Source: Microbispora hainanensis
Lineage (GTDB): Bacteria; Actinomycetota; Actinomycetes; Streptosporangiales; Streptosporangiaceae
DNA: 64,000 nt
Direction: 5' to 3'
NCBI RefSeq assembly: GCF_006874475.1
Contig: NZ_VIRM01000001.1
Coordinates: 1-64,000, forward strand
Positions within the stretch are counted from its first letter, which is position 1. Each line of letters begins with the position of its first letter. Below the pieces are notes generated by a model, which saw only the letters and a program-made list of their open reading frames with translations, did no database searches and had not been told where the DNA came from. The position numbers were made by a program, and so were the translations under genes. Shown here piece after piece: positions 55,540 through 64,000 of this stretch.

Positions 55540-55588
55540 GATCCACCCCCTCGGGCTGACGAGCTTAGGGTCTTCGCGCGGTGGCCGT

Positions 55589-56518
55589 TCACCGCTGCGG
55601 GGCGAGCTCCGGCGCGGGCTCCTCGGCCGGACGGTAGCCGAGGCGTCCCCGGGTCGCGACGAGCACCAGGACCGCCGCCGTGGTGGCCGCGAGCAGGGTG
55701 ACGTGGCTCGCGTGCTCGGGGGTGCCGAGCGACGGGAACATGTCCGAGTAGACGATCGACATGAAGTTGTTGACGCTGACGTGCAGCACGATGACCAGCG
55801 GCAGGCTCTGGCCGGTGCGGTTGAACACCCAGGTGACGACCACGCTGAAGACGGTGGCGAAGGCGACGAACTCGCCGATCCGCATCCAGGTGACGTCCGG
55901 CCACCCGCCCCACTCGCTCAGGAACAGCGGCAGGTGCCAGACGCCCCACAGCGGGCCGAGGATGGCGGTGGCGCCCAGCGGGCCGAACCTCCGCTGCATG
56001 CGGGGCAGGGCGAAGTCGCGCCAGCCGGGCTCCTCGGCGAGACCGGTGGTGACCATCTGGAGCAGCAGGCCGGGCACGTACGCGACCAGCGCGGCGACGG
56101 GCGGCATGTGGATGTTCTCGCCGGAGAGCGCGAGACCGGTGACGATGATGAGGGCGGGCACACCGAGGGCGGTCCCGAGGTACCAGAGCAGGCCGATCCG
56201 CCACTTGGTCATCCGGCTGACCCACCGGCGGACGCCCTCCCTGCCGTCCGCGACCCTCGTCACGACGTACGCGGCGAAGATCGGGCCGAGATAGGCGCCG
56301 GGGAGAACGCCGGCGAACTGGGTCGTGCCGAGCACGGCGGGGAAGCCGAAGTCCCAGATCCCCAGGCCGTTGTTCGAGAGCACGTAGGGCGACCAGGCCG
56401 CCCAGCTCATGAGGTTGGCCAGGATGAAGAAGGCGACCAGCGGGTGGCGGCGGATGACGCCCTTGAGCCCGGTCTCGTTCGTGTGGTGTCCGGCCCGCGG
56501 CCGGCTGTCGACTGCCAT
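55589..56518 (-). CDS. CPBP (CAAX-like) intramembrane metalloprotease
   Basis: A 309-residue membrane protein with eight or so helices. The CPBP/Abi motifs are present: EEPGWRDFALPRM (the double Glu and Arg), VWHLPLFL (His) and HVSVNN (His-Asn) in the later helices. These enzymes cleave membrane substrates or act in bacteriocin self-immunity. ATG 56518 follows AGGAG. It sits upstream of the kinase/regulator pair, so it might modulate the signalling, or be a target. Confidence 0.92.
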   Translation of the reverse strand: MAVDSRPRAGHHTNETGLKGVIRRHPLVAFFILANLMSWAAWSPYVLSNNGLGIWDFGFPAVLGTTQFAGVLPGAYLGPIFAAYVVTRVADGREGVRRWVSRMTKWRIGLLWYLGTALGVPALIIVTGLALSGENIHMPPVAALVAYVPGLLLQMVTTGLAEEPGWRDFALPRMQRRFGPLGATAILGPLWGVWHLPLFLSEWGGWPDVTWMRIGEFVAFATVFSVVVTWVFNRTGQSLPLVIVLHVSVNNFMSIVYSDMFPSLGTPEHASHVTLLAATTAAVLVLVATRGRLGYRPAEEPAPELAPQR

Positions 56519-56654
56519 TTCACGTCTCCTGCGGGAGTGCCGACTGACAGTGATCAGCACATCAACCGGAGGCCCTCCCGGTCGCTCCCGCGTGCTGCCC
56601 AATGGAGGTACAGCCAGGGGTACCAAGCGGAGAACGGCCAGGTCAGAGCGTCGA

Positions 56655-56696
56655 AGGAGGCCGCCCAGGGCCGCGACGAGCCCTGGACGGCCTCCT
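56655..56696 (-). terminator. 16-bp hairpin downstream of the CgeB/GT2 gene
   Basis: AGGAGGCCGCCCAGGG-N10-CCCTGGACGGCCTCCT, one mismatch, immediately 3' of the glycosyltransferase stop (56714). Confidence 0.85.
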
Positions 56697-56713
56697 CCCA
56701 CAGGAGCGCCGGG

Positions 56714-58783
56714 TCAGATGAGGACGTGCGCCTCGGGGTTGCCGGCGAAGCAGAACTGCGCGTTGCGGGTCAGCTTGTAGTCGGCCGCCTGCCAGGTGTG
56801 GGCGGTGGCGTCCGAGCCGCGCATGTAGATGAAGTTGTAGCGGTCGGCCGAGTAGATCCGGACGCCCTCCTCCTTGCAGCGCCGCACGAGACGGGTGTCC
56901 TCGCCCGCGTTGACCGGCTCGAACGGGAACGCCCGCAGCAGGTCGGCCTTGGCCAGGATCGTCGCCCCCTGGATGAGGTGGGCGTAGCGGTGCTCCAGCC
57001 CCGGCAGGCGGAAGATCGTGACGTCCTGGTCGGGGAAGTACGTGTAGTGCGCGCCCTTGCCGACCATCTCGGCGTCGGCGTAGTCGAACGCGCGGACCAG
57101 GTCGGACAGGTAGTGCTCGCCGTAGATGTTGTCGTCGTCCATCTTGGAGATCAGCTCGCCCTCGGCGTGGGCGATGCCGTGGTTGAGCACCTCGCCCAGC
57201 GTCCAGGACGGGTCGGCGGTCAGCACCTTCACGGCCGGGATGCCCGCCGCGAGGGCCTTGTCGCGCACGACCGCCGGGTCCTCCGACAGGCCGTGCATGA
57301 CCAGCACGAGCTCCAGGTTGCGGTGCCGCTGCCGCGCCACCTGGCTGATCGCGTGTTCGAGCTGACCGGCCCGGTTGGTCGGCAGCACCACGGAGATCGA
57401 CCGCGACCGCGAGACGACCGGCAGGCCGAGGTCGGTGAGGATCTGGTCGACGCGGTGGGAGAACAGGTGCTTGTCGAACACCTCGCGCATCGCCAGGTGG
57501 CCCTGGCGCGACCGCAGCTCGGGGCTGTTGATCAGGTAGATCGCCCGGTTGTACGCCTCCTCCTGGGAGTGCGCGACCGGGATGAGCGGGCCGAACGTCT
57601 CCTCGATGGCCCGCGACCACCCCGACAGCACGGTGGTCGAGCAGGCCGACAGCTCGAAGACCCGGCGCGCGCACATGGTGGGCGAGTCGATCACCGAGTT
57701 CACGTTCAGGAAGACCTTGTACATCTTGTACGCGGCCAGCATCTGCTCGTACGGCAGCTCGCCCACGATGTGGGGGCGATACTCCTCCGGCCAGGCGTAC
57801 TTGTCGGCCACGGAGGCGTTCCTGGCGTAGATGTGCAGGCCGAGCGGGCGTACGGGCGCGAGGATCGTCTCCATCTGCTCGCGCCGCTCGGGGTGCTTGT
57901 CGCGGAAGTACATCCCCGCGAAGACCACGTCGTACGGCCGGCCCTGCTTGGTCTGGATCGGGTTGTGGATCCGGGGCTGGGCGGCGAACTGCAGCACACC
58001 GACACGGTCATGACCCAGCATCTCGCGATATTTCGGGATCATGTCGCCGTCGCACGTGTACACGTAGTCGAACAGCTTGGCCGTCTCGATGAAGAAGTCG
58101 AAGTTGGGCGGGTCCTCCTTGTTCCAGAAGACCGTGGGGATGCCCTCCTCGCGGCACCAGGCGATCAGGTCGCGCAGCTCCTGCTTGGGCGCGTTGGTCC
58201 CGGTCATCTGGTAGCGCCAGCGGCCCTGGTTGCCGTGCCAGGCCGACTCGCAGAACAGCATCTCCGGCCGCGTCTCGGCGAAGATCTCCCGCCAGTCCTG
58301 CAGGCCGAACTCGATCTGGTCCCACTCGTACTTGAACGCCATGCGGGAGAAGTCGTCGAGGATGACCGCGACGCGCAGGTCCGGCCGTACGACCGGGCCG
58401 TCGGGCCACTTGAGGCCCGGGATCTTGACCTCGGGGCCGCGCTTCTCGGCCTCGGCGGCGACCTCGATCGCGGACGGCGGCGCCTGCGGCGGCTTCCTGC
58501 CGTCCTTCATCGCCTTGCTGAGGTCGCGCGGCAGCCGGACGATCTTCTTGGGCTTCGCCGCGTTCGTCAGCACCTGCGCGACCCGGTAGGGCTTCTGGGT
58601 CTGGGTGGCCTGCAGCCGCCAGAGGGCGTAGTCGGCGCGGGCCTCCTGGTAGGCGAGCCGGTTCTCCAGGTCGCGGATCCGCTGCTCGTACTGCTCGATG
58701 TGCTTGCGCTCCTCGGGCAGCCAGTTCACCGGCCCCAGTCGCTGGAAACGGGGCTCTTCAGGAGTCTCTTCGGTCTCAGCCAT
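56714..58783 (-). CDS. CgeB-like and GT2 glycosyltransferase fusion
   Basis: A 689-residue protein with two parts. A coiled-coil-like N-terminus (about 20-75) leads to a CgeB/spore-protein-like glycosyltransferase domain (about 140-460: LRVAVILDDFSRMAFKYEW, the WNKEDPPNFDFF segment and VVFAGMYFRDKHPERR). A GT2 domain follows (about 465-640: SISVVLPTNRAGQLE, KMDDDNIYGEHYLS carrying the DDD motif, and a GEDTRLV segment). ATG 58783 was chosen since it follows GGGGGAGAGGT. It is the first gene of the polysaccharide locus and would transfer sugars at the inner membrane face; substrates unknown. Confidence 0.87.
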   Translation of the reverse strand: MAETEETPEEPRFQRLGPVNWLPEERKHIEQYEQRIRDLENRLAYQEARADYALWRLQATQTQKPYRVAQVLTNAAKPKKIVRLPRDLSKAMKDGRKPPQAPPSAIEVAAEAEKRGPEVKIPGLKWPDGPVVRPDLRVAVILDDFSRMAFKYEWDQIEFGLQDWREIFAETRPEMLFCESAWHGNQGRWRYQMTGTNAPKQELRDLIAWCREEGIPTVFWNKEDPPNFDFFIETAKLFDYVYTCDGDMIPKYREMLGHDRVGVLQFAAQPRIHNPIQTKQGRPYDVVFAGMYFRDKHPERREQMETILAPVRPLGLHIYARNASVADKYAWPEEYRPHIVGELPYEQMLAAYKMYKVFLNVNSVIDSPTMCARRVFELSACSTTVLSGWSRAIEETFGPLIPVAHSQEEAYNRAIYLINSPELRSRQGHLAMREVFDKHLFSHRVDQILTDLGLPVVSRSRSISVVLPTNRAGQLEHAISQVARQRHRNLELVLVMHGLSEDPAVVRDKALAAGIPAVKVLTADPSWTLGEVLNHGIAHAEGELISKMDDDNIYGEHYLSDLVRAFDYADAEMVGKGAHYTYFPDQDVTIFRLPGLEHRYAHLIQGATILAKADLLRAFPFEPVNAGEDTRLVRRCKEEGVRIYSADRYNFIYMRGSDATAHTWQAADYKLTRNAQFCFAGNPEAHVLI

Positions 58784-58893
58784 ACCTCTCCCCCTTACGG
58801 ACAAGCCATCGTAAAGGGCTGCAGAGACCTTTGTGCCGATATAGGGGATTCAGCCGAGCCGGGTCTTCCCCCTGTCCAGAACTGTCCTGAGAT

Positions 58894-60021
58894 CTAGCGC
58901 AGGATGCCCTTGGCGGCGGGGGAGAGGTTGTCGCCGCGCAGCCAGGCCTCGATGACGCGGGCGATCCGCGGCCCGGCCGCGCCGTCCCACAGGGGCGGCA
59001 GGTCGCCGCTCGGGGTGGCCGCGCCGTCCGCGAGCGCCTTGGACGCCGCGGCGGGCAGCGAGGCGGGCGTGACGAGCCGGTTGGTGCCGTGGGTCACGGT
59101 GATCGGCCGCTCGGTGTTGGGCCGGACGGTCAGGCAGGGGACGCCCAGCATGGTCGTCTCCTCCTGTACGCCGCCGGAGTCGGTCACCACCAGGGCGGCG
59201 CCGCGCACCAGGGACAGGAAGTCGACGTAGCCGAGCGGGTCGACGATCTTCAGGTTCGGCCGGTTCACGAGCCCGGCGTCCGCCAGCCGCTGCCGGCCGC
59301 GGGGGTGCAGGGGCACGACGACCCGCACCTGCTCGGCCACGCCGAGCACGGCGTCGACCAGCTCGCGGGCCGCCTCCGGGTCGTCCACGTTGGCCGGGCG
59401 GTGCAGCGTGGCCACCGCGTAGTCGCCGTCGATCCCCAGGCGCTCCCGCACCGGGGCCGGGTCGAGCTTGGGCAGCGCGGCGAACAGGCTGTCGATCATC
59501 GGGTTGCCGACGAGGTGCACCTTCGCCGGGTCCACGCCCTCGTTGGCCAGGTGCGACAGCGCCTCGGGCGAGGTGGCGAACAGCAGGTCGGACAGCGCGT
59601 CGGTGACGACCCGGTTGACCTCCTCCGGCATCTCCCGGTCGAAGGAGCGCAGGCCCGCCTCGACGTGCGCGGTCGGCACGTGCAGCTTGGCGCAGACGAG
59701 GATCGCCGCGAGCGTCGAGTTCACGTCGCCGTACACCACCACGAGCGCCGGGCGGTGTTCGAGCACGACGTCCTCAAGCCCCGTCAGCAGGGCGGCCGTC
59801 TGCCGGGCGTGGGTGCCGCTGCCGACGCCGAGGTTGGCGATCGGCTCGGGCAGCCCCAGGTCGGCGAAGAACACGTCCGACATCAGCGCGTCGTAGTGCT
59901 GGCCGGTGTGGATGATGCCCTGCCGGACCCCGAGCGTGGCCAGCCCCCTGACGACCGGGGCCGCCTTGACGAAGTTCGGCCGGGCGCCCAGTACGTGCAG
60001 GACGAGGGGGTTGTCTCTCAT
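58894..60021 (-). CDS. wecB: UDP-N-acetylglucosamine 2-epimerase
   Basis: A 375-residue GT-B-fold epimerase converting UDP-GlcNAc to UDP-ManNAc. Motifs: GARPNFVKAAPVV at the N-terminus, TGQHYD, AHVEAGLRS, GNPMIDSL, TLHRPANVDDPE and DSGGVQEETTMLGVP near the UDP site. With the UDP-sugar dehydrogenase at 61898 it could supply UDP-ManNAcA for a surface polymer. ATG 60021 follows AGGCGAGG. Divergent from the GT4 gene; 98-bp shared promoter space. Confidence 0.95.
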   Translation of the reverse strand: MRDNPLVLHVLGARPNFVKAAPVVRGLATLGVRQGIIHTGQHYDALMSDVFFADLGLPEPIANLGVGSGTHARQTAALLTGLEDVVLEHRPALVVVYGDVNSTLAAILVCAKLHVPTAHVEAGLRSFDREMPEEVNRVVTDALSDLLFATSPEALSHLANEGVDPAKVHLVGNPMIDSLFAALPKLDPAPVRERLGIDGDYAVATLHRPANVDDPEAARELVDAVLGVAEQVRVVVPLHPRGRQRLADAGLVNRPNLKIVDPLGYVDFLSLVRGAALVVTDSGGVQEETTMLGVPCLTVRPNTERPITVTHGTNRLVTPASLPAAASKALADGAATPSGDLPPLWDGAAGPRIARVIEAWLRGDNLSPAAKGILR

Positions 60022-60119
60022 CTGCCTCGCCTTTCGTGTCTGGTCGTGCTCACAAGCCGTGCCCTGCCGCGCGTTTTCGCACTCCCTGGCACAAACGTTG
60101 CCTATGGTACGGTCGCGCC

Positions 60120-61787
60120 GTGGAAACCGAGGCCAACAAGCCCGCAAAGGTCGTGTCCGCCGCGTCCGCGAAGGCCGGCCTCGGCGGCTTCCTCCGGGGG
60201 TTCGCGAGGAACCCTGTCCTCGTCTCCCGGATCTTCGTGAGCAAGGTCAAGTCCGACCCGATGCGGGTCGCCCAGGCCGCCGCCGACGCGATCCCTCCCG
60301 GCATGCGCCCGGTCGTCGGACGCGTCGCCTGGCCCGCCGCCCGGTTCGTCAAGGTCAGGACCCGCAAGATCCTGCAGCGTGCGGCCAAGGGCCCGCTGCG
60401 GGACGCGAAGGCCCACTTCGACGCCGGCCGGCTCACCGAGGCGGTCCAGGTGCTCCGGCCGCAGTCCCGGTGGCCGTTCGTCCGCCGCAGGATGGCCTAC
60501 TACGAAGGGGAGAAGGCCGCGCTCGGCCCGAACCCGATCCCGCCCAAGCCGAAGATCATCATGGGCGAGCGGGTGGCCGGCCGGGTGCTGCACATGGTCA
60601 CCAACGCCCTGCCGTACACGCAGGCGGGGTACACCGTGCGCACCCACCGCATCGTCACCGCCCAGAAGGCGGCGGGGCTCGATCCCCACGTGGTGACGAG
60701 CTGGGGCTGGCCCATGCTCCAGGGGCACACCGACGCCGAGCCGTTCGAGGAGATCGACGGCATCCCCTACTATCGCCTGCTGCCCAAGGGCGAGGTGCCG
60801 TACGAGAGCCAGGGACGGATGATCCGCGGCGCCGCGGACGTCTCCGAGCTGGTCAGGACCCTCCGCCCGCAGGTCCTGCACGCGGCGACCGACCACCGCA
60901 ACGGCTCCGTCGCGCTCGCCGTGCGCGAGCGGACGAACACGCCCTTCGTGTACGAGGTGCGCGGCTTCCTGGAGGAGACCTGGGTCTCCCGCGACCCGGC
61001 CAGGGTCGGCAGCGAGCGGCACACGCTGCAGCGTGAGCGCGAGGCGCAGATCATGCGCGAGGCCGACGCGGTCGTGACGCTCGCCGAGACGATGGCCGCC
61101 GAGATCGTGGAGCGCGGCGTGCCCAGGGAGCGCATCTTCCTCGCGCCCAACGCCGTGGACGACGCCCTGCTGACGGCCGACTACGACGGCGAGGCGTTCC
61201 GCGACCGGTTCGGGATCGGGCGCGACGAGATCGTCGTGGGCTCGGTGTCGAGCATCGTCGCCTATGAGGGCTTCGCCACACTTCTGAGCGCCGCCGCGCT
61301 GCTGCGCGACGCCGGGACGCCGGTGAAGGTCCTGCTGGTCGGGGACGGCGCCGAGCGGCCCGCGCTGCTCGAACAGGTCGAGAAGCTCCGCCTGAAGGAC
61401 GCGATCCTGCCCGGCCGGGTGGGCCCGGACGAGGCGCTGCAGGCGCAGGCGGCCATCGACATCTTCGTCTGCCCGCGCGAGGACCTGCGGGTGTGCCGTC
61501 TCGTCACCCCGCTGAAGCCGGTCGAGGCGATGGCGCTCGGCAAGCCGGTCGTGCTGAGCGACCTGCCCGCGCTGTCGGAGCTCGTCGGCGGCGAGGGCGC
61601 CGGACTGCTGGTGCCGCCGGGCGATCCGGCCGCGCTGGCCAAGGCGCTCGCCGCGCTGCGCGACGATCCGGAGCGCCGGAGGATCATGGGCGAGGCGGGC
61701 AAGGCGGAGGTCGCCGCGCACCGGACGTGGAGCAGTCTCGCCCGCACGTACCAAGGGATCTACCAGTCCTTGACCGAAAACCGATAA
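60120..61787 (+). CDS. GT4-family glycosyltransferase with N-terminal extension
   Basis: A 555-residue glycosyltransferase of the GT-B fold. The first 155 residues are a basic, Ala-rich region (KVVSAASAKAGLGGF...) not seen in short GT4 proteins. The catalytic part begins about residue 160 with VLHMVTNALPYTQAGY and has the acceptor region RGFLEETWVSRDP, IFLAPNAVDDALL, and the nucleotide-sugar motif CRLVTPLKPVEAMALGKPVVLS. GTG 60120 is preceded by TATGGT, a candidate -10 box (60103-60108), so a short or absent leader is possible. Part of the surface-glycan locus. Confidence 0.92.
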   Translation: METEANKPAKVVSAASAKAGLGGFLRGFARNPVLVSRIFVSKVKSDPMRVAQAAADAIPPGMRPVVGRVAWPAARFVKVRTRKILQRAAKGPLRDAKAHFDAGRLTEAVQVLRPQSRWPFVRRRMAYYEGEKAALGPNPIPPKPKIIMGERVAGRVLHMVTNALPYTQAGYTVRTHRIVTAQKAAGLDPHVVTSWGWPMLQGHTDAEPFEEIDGIPYYRLLPKGEVPYESQGRMIRGAADVSELVRTLRPQVLHAATDHRNGSVALAVRERTNTPFVYEVRGFLEETWVSRDPARVGSERHTLQREREAQIMREADAVVTLAETMAAEIVERGVPRERIFLAPNAVDDALLTADYDGEAFRDRFGIGRDEIVVGSVSSIVAYEGFATLLSAAALLRDAGTPVKVLLVGDGAERPALLEQVEKLRLKDAILPGRVGPDEALQAQAAIDIFVCPREDLRVCRLVTPLKPVEAMALGKPVVLSDLPALSELVGGEGAGLLVPPGDPAALAKALAALRDDPERRRIMGEAGKAEVAAHRTWSSLARTYQGIYQSLTENR

Positions 61788-61897
61788 ACAGCAGAAAGTC
61801 GGATGTGTTGCATCAGGCATGCTTGGTTCCGAGTTGAGATAACCTTTGCCACCATGAAGTGTTGTTTCCGCCCCCAGGTTCCCCCCAAGGCCTCGTC

Positions 61898-63160
61898 GTG
61901 ACAGCCTTCGATCTCACGATCATCGGGCTGGGATACGTGGGCATGCCGCTGGCCAAGGAGGCCACGGCGGCGGGCCTGCGGGTGGCTGGTCTGGACGTCG
62001 ACCCCCGTAAGGTCGACGCCCTGAACGCCGGCCGCTCCTACATCGACGACCTGACCGACGCCGACCTCGACGCCATGCTCTCCGCCGGCTTCACGGCCAC
62101 GCTGGACGCATCGGTGCTGTCGCGGTCGCGCACCATCGTCATCTGCGTCCCGACGCCGCTGGACGAGGACCACCGTCCGGACCTGTCGGCCGTCGAGGGC
62201 GCTACCAAGGCCGTCGCAGAGCACCTCCAGGCGGGCACGCTCGTCGTGCTGGAGTCCACCACGTGGCCCGGCACCACCGACGAGCTGGCGCGGCCGATCC
62301 TGGAGCAGTCCGGCCTGGTGGCCGGCAAGGACTTCCACCTGGCGTTCTCGCCGGAGCGGATCGACCCGGGCAACCCCAAGTTCGGCCTGCGCAACACCCC
62401 CAAGGTCGTCGGCGGCTACACCTCCGCCTGCAAGGAGCGGGCCGCGGCCTTCTACGCGCAGTTCGTCGAACGGGTCGTGCCGGTCAGCGGCACCCGCGAG
62501 GCGGAGATGGCCAAGCTGCTGGAGAACACCTACCGGCACGTCAACATCGCCCTCGTCAACGAGATGGCGATCTTCTGCGACGAGCTCGGCGTGAACCTGT
62601 GGGAGGCCATCGAGGCCGCCTCCACCAAGCCGTTCGGCTTCCAGAAGTTCCTGCCGGGCCCCGGCGTCGGCGGGCACTGCATCCCCGTCGACCCGTCGTA
62701 CCTGTCCTACACGGTGCGCAAGCTCGGCTACCCCTTCCGGTTCGTCGAACTGGCCCAGGAGATCAACGAGCGGATGCCGTCGTACGTGGTGGCCCGCGTG
62801 CAGCGGCTGCTCAACCGGGCCCGCAAGCCTGTGAACGGCTCGCGCGTGCTGCTCCTCGGCGTGACGTACAAGCCGGACATCGCCGACGAGCGGGAGACAC
62901 CGGCCATCCCCGTGGCCGAGGCGCTCCTGGAACTGGGCGCCGATCTGTCCTTCTGTGATCCGTACGTGAAGGAGTGGTCGGTCGAGGGCAGGCGGATCCC
63001 CCGCGAGGAGAACCTGGCCGAGGCCGTGGCCGCCGCCGACGTGGTGGTCCTGCTCCAGCAGCACTCGGCCTTCGACCTCGACGTCGTGGAGGAGCGAGCC
63101 CCTCTCGTCCTGGACACTCGCGGCGTGCTGGCCACGAGCGAACGCGTCGAGCGGTTGTAG
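61898..63160 (+). CDS. Nucleotide-sugar dehydrogenase (UDP-ManNAc/UDP-glucose type)
   Basis: A 420-residue NAD-dependent enzyme oxidising C6 of a UDP-sugar to a uronic acid. Motifs: LTIIGLGYVGMPLAKE (Rossmann), VPTPLDEDHRPDLS, STTWPGTTDE, LAFSPERIDPGN, LLENTYRHVNIALVNE (catalytic Asn/Lys region) and GVGGHCIPVDPSY with the nucleophile Cys. It resembles WecC/TuaD-type enzymes; with the epimerase, UDP-ManNAc is the likeliest substrate. GTG 61898 has AAGG upstream. The 110 bp before it are AT-rich and probably hold a promoter. Confidence 0.94.
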   Translation: MTAFDLTIIGLGYVGMPLAKEATAAGLRVAGLDVDPRKVDALNAGRSYIDDLTDADLDAMLSAGFTATLDASVLSRSRTIVICVPTPLDEDHRPDLSAVEGATKAVAEHLQAGTLVVLESTTWPGTTDELARPILEQSGLVAGKDFHLAFSPERIDPGNPKFGLRNTPKVVGGYTSACKERAAAFYAQFVERVVPVSGTREAEMAKLLENTYRHVNIALVNEMAIFCDELGVNLWEAIEAASTKPFGFQKFLPGPGVGGHCIPVDPSYLSYTVRKLGYPFRFVELAQEINERMPSYVVARVQRLLNRARKPVNGSRVLLLGVTYKPDIADERETPAIPVAEALLELGADLSFCDPYVKEWSVEGRRIPREENLAEAVAAADVVVLLQQHSAFDLDVVEERAPLVLDTRGVLATSERVERL

Positions 63161-63174
63161 GAAGGGTTTCGCGC

Positions 63175-64000
63175 GTGCACGTGCTCGTCATGACGGTGGT
63201 GCATCACCCCGAGGACGCCCGGATCCTGCACCGGCAGATTCGGGCACTCGTCGACGCCGGTCATGAGGTCACGTACGCCGCGCCGTACACCGCGCGGGGA
63301 GTCGTGCCGCGTTCCTGGGTGACGGGTGTGGACCTGCCGAGGGCCGCCGAGCGGCGCCGTGTGACCGCGGTGCGGGCCGCCCGCGAGCTCTTCAAGAGCA
63401 TGCGGGGCAAGGTCGACCTGGCCCTCATCCACGACCCCGAGCTGCTGCTCGCGGTCGCCGGGGTGCGCGGCCGCCCGCCGGTCGTCTGGGACGTCCACGA
63501 GGACACTCCCGCGACGCTGTCGCTCAAGCCGTGGCTGCCGGCGTTCCTGCGCCCGCCGATGCGCTTCCTCGCCCGGCTCCTCGAAACCACCGCCGAGCGC
63601 CGGCTGTACCTGCTGCTGGCCGAGGCGGCGTACGCGGGCCGGTTCAAGCAGCAGCACCTCGTGGTGCCGAACGAGACCTGGGTGCCCGACCGGGTCAGCC
63701 AGCCCGGCGACGACCGCGTCGTCTATCTCGGCTGGCTGTCGGAGGCCCGGGGCGTCCAGGAGGCCGTCGAGGTGGCCCGCCTGCTCCAGCCGCACCGGGT
63801 GGCCGTGGAGCTCATCGGCTACGCCGACCCGCAGAGCCGCCCCCTGCTGAACGAGGCCGTCGCTGAGGGCGTGCTGGAATGGCGCGACTTCATGCCGAAC
63901 GACGAGGCGCTCAAGCGGCTCGACGGCGCGCTCGCCGGGCTCTCGCTGCTGCACGACGAGCCCAACTATCGCCACTCGATGCCCACGAAGATCGTGGAGT
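63175..64000 (+). CDS. GT4-type glycosyltransferase, 3' end outside window
   Basis: 275 codons are visible and the frame runs off the right edge. It opens VHVLVMTVVHHPEDARILHRQI, a GT-B N-terminal strand and helix, followed by DLALIHDPELLLAV, VVWDVHEDTP, and a C-terminal domain start YLGWLSEARGVQEAVEVARL. It starts 14 bp after the dehydrogenase stop, GTG 63175 with GGAAGGG upstream, so they share an operon. Probably a surface-polysaccharide glycosyltransferase. Confidence 0.88.
   Translation, partial: MHVLVMTVVHHPEDARILHRQIRALVDAGHEVTYAAPYTARGVVPRSWVTGVDLPRAAERRRVTAVRAARELFKSMRGKVDLALIHDPELLLAVAGVRGRPPVVWDVHEDTPATLSLKPWLPAFLRPPMRFLARLLETTAERRLYLLLAEAAYAGRFKQQHLVVPNETWVPDRVSQPGDDRVVYLGWLSEARGVQEAVEVARLLQPHRVAVELIGYADPQSRPLLNEAVAEGVLEWRDFMPNDEALKRLDGALAGLSLLHDEPNYRHSMPTKIVE

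Noticed and set aside
55100-58897. 1265-codon plus-strand ORF opposite the kinase, protease and glycosyltransferase genes
   Set aside because: Composition is that of antisense GC-rich coding DNA; the minus-strand genes carry all family motifs.

Overview
The window is very GC-rich, uses GTG starts often and carries many families typical of actinomycetes: a complete conservon (roadblock, DUF742, small GTPase, nitrate-sensing kinase), DUF574 methyltransferase, DUF6461, DUF5946, a DUF222/HNH protein, a CtpI-like giant P-type ATPase and a ROK-controlled xylose operon. It looks like chromosome of a filamentous actinomycete, probably Streptosporangiales or a near relative. That placement is inferred from gene content, not from a marker gene. 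No rRNA, tRNA, CRISPR array, insertion sequence or prophage gene was recognised.

Layout. 1-9 kb: the 3' part of a secreted pectinesterase, an ACT-domain protein, DUF6461, an operon of membrane-anchored serine hydrolase, response regulator and histidine kinase, then DUF1992 and an imine-reductase-like enzyme divergent from an HxlR regulator. 9-15 kb: a CDP-alcohol phosphatidyltransferase preceded by a 43-residue Asp-rich ORF, an SRPBCC protein with paired operators, DUF5946, a decayed PfkB kinase and a repeat-expanded HNH protein followed by a tandem-repeat array. 15-28 kb: an L,D-transpeptidase with a possible MtrA box, a cupin protein, aldehyde dehydrogenase, a secreted His/Arg/Lys-rich protein, the giant P-type ATPase, a STAS protein, a methyltransferase, a VOC protein and small unknowns. 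28-33 kb: ROK regulator, xylA and xylB. 33-39 kb: redox and export genes facing LysR and XRE-cupin regulators. 39-43 kb: cvnABCD. 43-56 kb: SDR, acyltransferase, NfeD-like/flotillin pair, several regulator-target divergent pairs, two drug exporters, a second NarL-type two-component pair and a CPBP protease. 56-64 kb: a surface-polysaccharide locus with a CgeB/GT2 fusion, UDP-GlcNAc 2-epimerase, two GT4-type glycosyltransferases and a UDP-sugar dehydrogenase, truncated by the window end.

How the genes work together. XylA and XylB convert xylose to xylulose 5-phosphate under a ROK repressor whose likely operator (TTAGTC-N9-GACTAA) lies in front of xylA. The pectinesterase fits the same plant-polymer lifestyle. 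The epimerase and dehydrogenase could make a ManNAcA-type sugar for the neighbouring glycosyltransferases. The recurring theme at the DNA level is short in-phase tandem duplication: 12-, 13-, 15-, 17-, 22/23- and 30-bp units occur in linkers, across stop codons and in intergenic spaces.

Most starts were chosen from Shine-Dalgarno spacing and family length. All functional statements rest on motif recognition by eye; no database search was possible.
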